A stretch of 15,112 nt of DNA, taken from the NCBI GenBank assembly GCA_945946715.1, contig CAMEWU010000034.1, forward strand, positions 1-15,112, written 5' to 3'. This document shows, piece after piece, positions 14,836 through 15,112 of this stretch. A model generated the notes under the pieces. It saw only the letters and a program-made list of their open reading frames with translations. It did no database searches and had not been told where the DNA came from. Made by a program: the position numbers and the translations under genes. Each line of letters starts with the position of its first letter. The stretch's first letter is position 1. Source of the DNA: an uncultured Clostridium sp. (GTDB lineage: Bacteria > Bacillota > Clostridia > Lachnospirales > Lachnospiraceae).

Positions 14836-15112
14836 TCAAGTTTGGGATATCCATTGCAATAATTCAGGCGAAATCCACATTTCCATTAAGATTCCAACAC
14901 AGGTAATGAGCACCGGAACAACTATACATAACAGCCATTTCTTAGATCTATTTTGTGTTGATTGCCTTATCTGCTCTTTTCCTTTTAAAAACAACCAGAC
15001 GGCAAGTAAATAACAGATTCCCTGAGGCAAAAAGCACCCTATTGCCATATATAATCCCTGAATTCCTATTCTCATGGTTTCCAAAGAGAGAAACATCCCC
15101 CAAAGGAACCCA
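14836..15112 (-). CDS. spoIIM: Stage II sporulation protein M, C-terminal part only
   Basis: SpoIIM is a membrane protein of the SpoIID-SpoIIM-SpoIIP engulfment machine that holds the peptidoglycan-degrading complex in the mother-cell membrane. Only the last 90 or so residues are in the window; the frame stays open through base 15112, and the methionine at 15094-15096 is internal. The visible part has GFLWG then the helix region with LETMRIGIQGLYMAIGCFLP, PQGICYLLAVWLFL, a basic loop (KGKEQIRQSTQNRSKK) and a final membrane helix. The FLWG, LRIG-like and PQGICY pattern is characteristic of clostridial SpoIIM. Its position just upstream of xerD matches the known Firmicute order. It is the best sign that the organism sporulates or descends from a spore-former. 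Confidence 0.82.
   Translation of the reverse strand, partial: GFLWGMFLSLETMRIGIQGLYMAIGCFLPQGICYLLAVWLFLKGKEQIRQSTQNRSKKWLLCIVVPVLITCVGILMEMWISPELLQWISQT

Overview
The window looks like chromosomal DNA from a low-to-moderate GC, spore-forming anaerobic Firmicute of the Clostridia, most likely a Lachnospiraceae-type gut bacterium. The evidence is strong GGAGG-type ribosome sites, AT-rich intergenic spaces with sigma-A-like promoters, protein sequences of clostridial character, a stage II sporulation protein M next to xerD, and a SpoVB-like flippase. No rRNA, tRNA, insertion sequence, CRISPR array or phage gene is visible. Genes are tightly packed. The longest gene-free gap is 292 bases (5270-5561) and holds two back-to-back promoters, so no gap exceeds 300 bases.

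Region 1 (1-5400, minus strand) is the lower-glycolysis cluster, in transcription order gap, pgk, a small unknown membrane protein, tpiA, gpmI. One good promoter lies upstream of gap. Its leader carries a hairpin and a small palindrome. The gap-pgk spacer holds two tandem stem-loops, one with a 14-bp stem. tpiA ends in a terminator, and gpmI has its own well-formed extended -10 promoter, so the cluster is probably at least two transcription units. Together these enzymes run glyceraldehyde-3-phosphate to 2-phosphoglycerate and balance the triose phosphates. gpmI runs off the left edge and lacks its last few dozen residues.

Region 2 (5400-9111) is three housekeeping or accessory genes in alternating orientation. 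They are a PHP-family phosphatase of the histidinol-phosphatase type (plus), a class I cysteine desulfurase (minus) and a SpoVB/MurJ-type lipid flippase (plus). Strong hairpins sit at both convergent gene ends.

Region 3 (9119-15112, minus strand) reads spoIIM (C-terminal part only, off the right edge), xerD, an M16 zinc protease, then an ABC-2 exporter of the gliding-type GldA/GldF/GldG architecture: ATPase, permease, and a membrane-anchored substrate-like subunit. The spoIIM-xerD neighbourhood is old and conserved in Firmicutes. The protease and ABC genes are packed behind xerD with short gaps or overlaps and end at the 9074-9111 hairpin, so xerD, M16 and ABC may be co-transcribed.

Most of the window is ordinary core genome. 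I do not see a clear new defence or mobile system. The items most worth a second look are the unknown membrane protein inside the glycolytic operon, the RNA structures around gap, and the protease plus Gld-type exporter cassette.
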